From contig NZ_JABFUC010000011.1 of the NCBI RefSeq assembly GCF_022341425.1, forward strand, positions 1-64,000: a stretch of 64,000 bases of DNA. Direction: 5' to 3'. This document shows, piece after piece, positions 60,447-64,000 of this stretch. Position 1 is the stretch's first letter. Each line of letters starts with the position of its first letter. The stretch is from Billgrantia campisalis (GTDB lineage: Bacteria > Pseudomonadota > Gammaproteobacteria > Pseudomonadales > Halomonadaceae). The position numbers and the translations under genes are program-made. The notes below the pieces were generated by a model. That model was given only the letters and a program-made list of their open reading frames with translations, did not search any database and had not been told where the DNA came from.

Positions 60447-62944
60447 GGACCGGCCTCCTCGGCGAGCAGGGCGCGGGGCGGCGTGCGCCACAGGCGCAGG
60501 GCGGGCAGGGCGGTGGCCAGCAGGGCGACGCCGACCGCGGTGGCCAGGGTCAGTCCCATCTCGCCGGGGAAGAGATAGAGCGGCAGGCGCCAGCCGAAGG
60601 CGGCGACGTTGATCACCGCCACCAGCCCCAGCGCCAGGGCGATGCCCAGCGGGACCGCCAGGGCGCCGGTGGCTAGGGCCGCGGCCCCGAGCTGGGCCAG
60701 CTGCACGCGAACCAGCTGCGCTCGCGGCACGCCGAGCGCCCACAGCGGGGCGAGCTGGGCGCGGCGCTCGCGGGCCTGGGCAAGTAGACTGGCCAGCAGT
60801 GCAAGGGCCGCCACCCCCAGGGTCAGCGCGGAGAGCGCCCGGGTGATGGTGAAGGTGCGCTCGAAGATGCCGGTGGCGATGCGTTTGACCTCGCGCTGGT
60901 CCACCAGGCTGTCGCTGGCCAGGTCGAAGCGCTCGCCCAGCTCACGGGCCAGGGTGCGGTGATCGGCTCCCTCGGCGAGCACCAGGCCCAGCGACCCCGG
61001 CGGGGCATCGAAGCGGCTGGCCAGCACCTGGGTGGCGAACAGCACTTCACCCTGGGTATTGCCGTAGTCGGGATAGACGGCGGCTACGCTGACCGTTTCC
61101 TGGCCCTGGGGTGCGTCCAGCGTCAGGCGGTCGCCGGGGGCCAGGCCGTGGGCGATGGCCAGCTGTTCGTTGATAAAGGCGTCGCCGGCGCGGAAGGCGT
61201 CCCAGGCGTCGTCTCGCCCGTCGCGGGTGGCCAGCAGCGGCCAGCTGGGCCGCAGGGTCTCCCCCGGCGTGATGCCGTAGAGGCCGATGGGAAGAGCGAG
61301 CGAGGTGGAGCCGTCGGCGCGCTCGATGCCCCGCAGGGTGGTGTCGACCCGGCGGGTGGGCAGCCGCTCGGCCACCTCGGGGCGGGTCGCCAGCCAGGCG
61401 TCGATGTCGTGGTACTGGGCCGGCGGCGGGCGGAAGTAGAGGTCCGCCACCAGGCGCTGGTCCAGCCAGTCGAGGAAGGTCAGGCGAAAGCCGCCGACCA
61501 TGCTGCTGACGCCCAGGTTGGCGGAGAGCGCGATCAGCAGGGCCATCATTGCCAGCGCCAGGCGCGGCAGCTGCAGCTGCAGATCGGCCAGCGCCCACCG
61601 GGCCAGCGGTCGGCGCCTGGCCAGCCGCTCCAGCCCGGCGAGCAGGACCGCCAGCAGCGGCGGTAGCCACAGCGCACTGGCCAGCAGCAGCGCGGCCACC
61701 AGGCCGAAGCCGGCGAGCAGCCCCTCGCCGGGGGGCTGGCGGGCCAGCCAGGCCCACAGGCCGAGCCCCAGCGCCGCGACCGCCATGCCGGCCAGCGTCA
61801 TGCCCCTGAGCTGGCGGTGAAAGCCGGCGCGCCAGGCCTGGGCCTGGCCCAGGCCCAGCACGCTGAGCCGGGCGGCGCGCCACAGCACGCCGGCGCCGGC
61901 CAGGAAGAGCCCGCCCAGTGTCACCGCCAGTCCGCCGACCCAGTAGTGCCAGGGCAGGCTGAGCTCGGCGCCCACCCCGGCGCCGTAGAGGCTCGCCAGG
62001 GTGGCGGCCACGTCCGGCAGCAGCGCGCGGGCCAGCCACACGCCGCTGAAGATGCCGGCCAGGGCGCCGATGATCCCGAGTAGCAGCAGCTCGGCGACCA
62101 GCAGCGCGACCAGGCGGCGGCCCGACACGCCCAGGGCGCGCAGGGTGCGTAGCAGCCCCAGGCGCTGCTCCAGCGCCAGGCCCAGCGCCGCCTGGACGAT
62201 GAACAGCCCCACCACCAGCGCCAGCAGCGCCATGGCGGTGAGATTGAGATGGAAGCTCTCGGTCAGTTGGCCCGGCGAGGCCAGGGTCTCGGCGCGGCTC
62301 AGCCGCAGCCCCTCGGGGGCGGTGGCCAGGGCGCCCGGCCGGGTCACCAGCCGCGACAGGGTCTCGCCGCTAGCCAGCAGGGCCGCCGCGGCGGCGATAT
62401 CCATCACCAGGGTGTCGGGGGGCAGCGCCGGGGCCAGGGCGAGCGGCGGCAGGCGCTGGCCATCGGCCAGCCGCGGCGTGGCGCCTGAGGCCTCGCTTGC
62501 CCCCACGCCCAGCGCGGCCAGGGTGTCGGAAGCGAGCCGCGTCTGCCAGGGAGGCGTGAGGAAGCCAGTGAGGTCACCGGCGCTATCGGCGGCGGCAAAG
62601 GCGCTGTCGCCGGGCAGGGTCAGGGGGTCGATGCCGATCAGCGTTAGCCGGGTGCCGTCCGGGGCCTCCAGGGTGCCCTCCAGCAGCGGCGAGACCGGCA
62701 GGCCGGCGCGGCGTAGCCGCAGGTAGTCCTCGCGGGTCAGCGGCTCACCGTCGCGGCGCTCCAGGCGGTCCAGGTCGGTGGTGAACAGCGCCTCGGCGCG
62801 GGCATAGCTGTCCCGCGCCGAGGCGTTGATCGCCTGGACGCCGCTCCATAGGGCGCTGGCCACCCACAGGCCCAGCAGCAGCATGGCCAGCTGGCCCGGG
62901 TGGCGCTTGTAGTGGGAGAGCAGGGTAGCTAGGGCGGTGAGCAT
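60443..62944 (-). CDS. ABC transporter permease, FtsX/MacB-like double-repeat type
   Basis: An 833-residue permease with an N-terminal helix (LAMLLLGLWVASALWSGVQA), a periplasmic domain of about 200 residues, three TM segments with FtsX repeat 1 (LRTLRALGVSGRRLVALLVAELLLLG), further helices, a second periplasmic domain and repeat 2 at the C-terminus (QLAPLWALGVPRAQLVRVQLAQL). Such proteins pair with LolD-like ATPases to move lipids or lipoproteins, or to transmit signals across the membrane. The ATPase gene at the right edge fits, although a TVP38 gene intervenes. It overlaps the short ORF downstream by 4 nt. Confidence 0.9.
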   Translation of the reverse strand: MLTALATLLSHYKRHPGQLAMLLLGLWVASALWSGVQAINASARDSYARAEALFTTDLDRLERRDGEPLTREDYLRLRRAGLPVSPLLEGTLEAPDGTRLTLIGIDPLTLPGDSAFAAADSAGDLTGFLTPPWQTRLASDTLAALGVGASEASGATPRLADGQRLPPLALAPALPPDTLVMDIAAAAALLASGETLSRLVTRPGALATAPEGLRLSRAETLASPGQLTESFHLNLTAMALLALVVGLFIVQAALGLALEQRLGLLRTLRALGVSGRRLVALLVAELLLLGIIGALAGIFSGVWLARALLPDVAATLASLYGAGVGAELSLPWHYWVGGLAVTLGGLFLAGAGVLWRAARLSVLGLGQAQAWRAGFHRQLRGMTLAGMAVAALGLGLWAWLARQPPGEGLLAGFGLVAALLLASALWLPPLLAVLLAGLERLARRRPLARWALADLQLQLPRLALAMMALLIALSANLGVSSMVGGFRLTFLDWLDQRLVADLYFRPPPAQYHDIDAWLATRPEVAERLPTRRVDTTLRGIERADGSTSLALPIGLYGITPGETLRPSWPLLATRDGRDDAWDAFRAGDAFINEQLAIAHGLAPGDRLTLDAPQGQETVSVAAVYPDYGNTQGEVLFATQVLASRFDAPPGSLGLVLAEGADHRTLARELGERFDLASDSLVDQREVKRIATGIFERTFTITRALSALTLGVAALALLASLLAQARERRAQLAPLWALGVPRAQLVRVQLAQLGAAALATGALAVPLGIALALGLVAVINVAAFGWRLPLYLFPGEMGLTLATAVGVALLATALPALRLWRTPPRALLAEEAGP

Positions 62945-63010
62945 CAGGATAACGGATAGCCTGGGGTGATCGAGAATCGTCTCACACTCATGCCCCGACG
63001 GGGAGTCGGG

Positions 63011-63694
63011 CTAGTCAAGACCCAGCCACCTGGCCAGTCGCGACTGCCGGTGCCGGCTCAGGTACCAGGGCAGCAGGGCCATGACGGCGAGGATCATGAC
63101 GGCCGCCGTCATGCTGAGCAGGGGGTGGAGCTCGAAGGCCTGGCCGAGGCTGGCGAAGACCAGCGTCATCGGCAGCATGCCGATCACCGAGGCCAGGGCG
63201 AAGCGCCACGCAGAGATGGCGGTCACGCCGGCGGCATAGCTGATCAGGGCGAAGGAAAAGATAGGGATCAGGCGGGTGAGCAGCACGGTGACGAACAGCA
63301 GCCGCTGCGAGCCCTGGGCACCGAACAGCGGATTGTCCCGGAAGCGTTCGCGCAGCAGGTCACGTCCCAGCAATCTGGCGAGAAAGAAGGCGATCAGTGC
63401 GCCGGCCAGGGAGCCGCTCACCGCGAGCAAGGCACCGGGCAGGATCCCGAATGCCAGCCCCGCGGCGGCGGTGATCGGCAGGGTAGGCAGGGGGCCGACC
63501 ACCACCGTCATCACCATGAGCCCCAGCAGCAGCAGCGGCCCCAGCGCACCGCGGCTGTTCAGCCACTGCGACAGGGCCTCGGGCGACAGGGAGTCGGGCA
63601 TCCCCAGCTGCCTCAGCACCAGCCAGACCAGGGTCATGCTCATCGCCGCGGCGATCAGGACGCTCAAACGGAAAAGCCCGTCACGCTGGGTCAT
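63011..63694 (-). CDS. TVP38/TMEM64-family membrane protein
   Basis: A 227-residue DedA-superfamily protein with about six helices. The SNARE-associated/VTT core is visible: [48 protein letters not shown] and [21 protein letters not shown]. Family members are linked to lipid scrambling or membrane homeostasis. Its ATG overlaps the stop of the ABC ATPase gene by 4 nt, so it is co-translated within the ABC operon. Its relation to the transporter is unknown. Confidence 0.88.
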   Translation of the reverse strand: MTQRDGLFRLSVLIAAAMSMTLVWLVLRQLGMPDSLSPEALSQWLNSRGALGPLLLLGLMVMTVVVGPLPTLPITAAAGLAFGILPGALLAVSGSLAGALIAFFLARLLGRDLLRERFRDNPLFGAQGSQRLLFVTVLLTRLIPIFSFALISYAAGVTAISAWRFALASVIGMLPMTLVFASLGQAFELHPLLSMTAAVMILAVMALLPWYLSRHRQSRLARWLGLD

Positions 63695-64000
63695 GTCGCT
63701 CCCGTGATGGCGGCGTCATCTACCCGGCCATGGGACAGGCGCAGGCAGCGGTCCAGCGGGGCCGCCACCCGGGGGCTGTGGGTCACCACCAGCAGGGCGC
63801 TGCCGGTATCGCGCACCAGCGCCAGCAGCAGGGTCAGCACCTCGTCGGCGGTCTCTTCGTCCAGGTTGCCGGTGGGCTCGTCGGCGAGCAGCAGCGCCGG
63901 GCGTGGGGCCAGGGCGCGGCCGATGGCCAGGCGCTGCTGCTGGCCGCCGGAGAGCTGCTCGGGGTAGCGCCGCTCCAAGCCGGCCAGGCCCAGCCGCTCG
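63691..64000 (-). CDS. ABC transporter ATPase, LolD/MacB type (5' part outside window)
   Basis: The last 102 residues of an ATPase whose start lies beyond the right edge. The signature is [15 protein letters not shown], Walker B is [12 protein letters not shown], and the H-loop is [27 protein letters not shown] is typical of LolD/MacB/FtsE-type ATPases that pair with FtsX-fold permeases such as the one at 60443-62944. It overlaps the TVP38 gene by 4 nt. Confidence 0.92.
   Translation of the reverse strand, partial: ERLGLAGLERRYPEQLSGGQQQRLAIGRALAPRPALLLADEPTGNLDEETADEVLTLLLALVRDTGSALLVVTHSPRVAAPLDRCLRLSHGRVDDAAITGAT

Overview
The window looks like chromosomal DNA of a halophilic or halotolerant gammaproteobacterium, most likely Halomonas or a close relative. 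The GC content is high with a strong third-position G/C bias. Much of the content concerns breakdown of compatible solutes (carnitine, glycine betaine, sarcosine, serine). Gene order in several blocks matches Pseudomonas/Halomonas (gbcA-gbcB divergent, glyA-soxBDAG-purU, cdhC-cdhA-cdhB). I see no rRNA, tRNA, CRISPR array, prophage or insertion sequence. The genus call is inference from gene content, not from a marker gene.

Layout. 1-2082: cobalamin uptake (btuB, then the start of a btuF-like gene, minus strand). 2332-17888: a betaine/carnitine catabolic island. cdhC-cdhA-cdhB turn carnitine into betaine, gbcA/gbcB demethylate betaine, soxBDAG oxidise sarcosine to glycine, glyA makes serine, sdaA makes pyruvate and purU recycles formyl-THF. 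A GlxA/AraC-type regulator sits inside it. The dimethylglycine-to-sarcosine step is not encoded here. 17994-22202: a four-gene envelope operon (copper-type cupredoxin, membrane GGDEF-EAL protein, DUF3034-like protein, truncated-haemoglobin lipoprotein) that looks like a redox or gas input to c-di-GMP turnover. 22289-26933: a complete cyanophycin cycle (cphB, cphA, iadA) with 4-nt gene overlaps. 27231-33713: a Dpp/Opp-type ABC importer plus a TauE/SafE permease. 33725-43077: haem and iron uptake (hmuTUV, a haem receptor, hutW, hutX, a second TonB receptor) with Fur-box-like sites. 43224-46913: a LysR regulator, a D,D-carboxypeptidase with a SPOR domain and an EamA exporter. 46910-50172: a manganese-type ABC transporter with divergent mntR. 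50222-52682: thiE with a TPP riboswitch, an NlpC/P60 lipoprotein, a DUF6482-like protein and glyoxalase I. 52749-58017: L-asparaginase, a tripartite tricarboxylate transporter (TTT) and an XRE-type regulator. 58061-64000: an aromatic-ring dioxygenase-like gene, DoxX, a LysR regulator, and an FtsX/LolD-type ABC operon carrying a TVP38 gene and what looks like a truncated gene at its end.

The most interesting observation is a two-copy element in which TGCA-N6-TGCA occurs twice, 31 bp apart, with identical geometry at 53838-53882 (upstream of the asparaginase gene) and 57135-57179 (between the TTT operon and the divergent XRE regulator). It predicts a small regulon joining asparaginase, a TTT importer and an uncharacterised regulator. 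The second is the cupredoxin / GGDEF-EAL / DUF3034 / lipoprotein-haemoglobin operon. All coordinates and motifs were read by eye from the sequence; family assignments rest on recognised motifs and context, with no database search.
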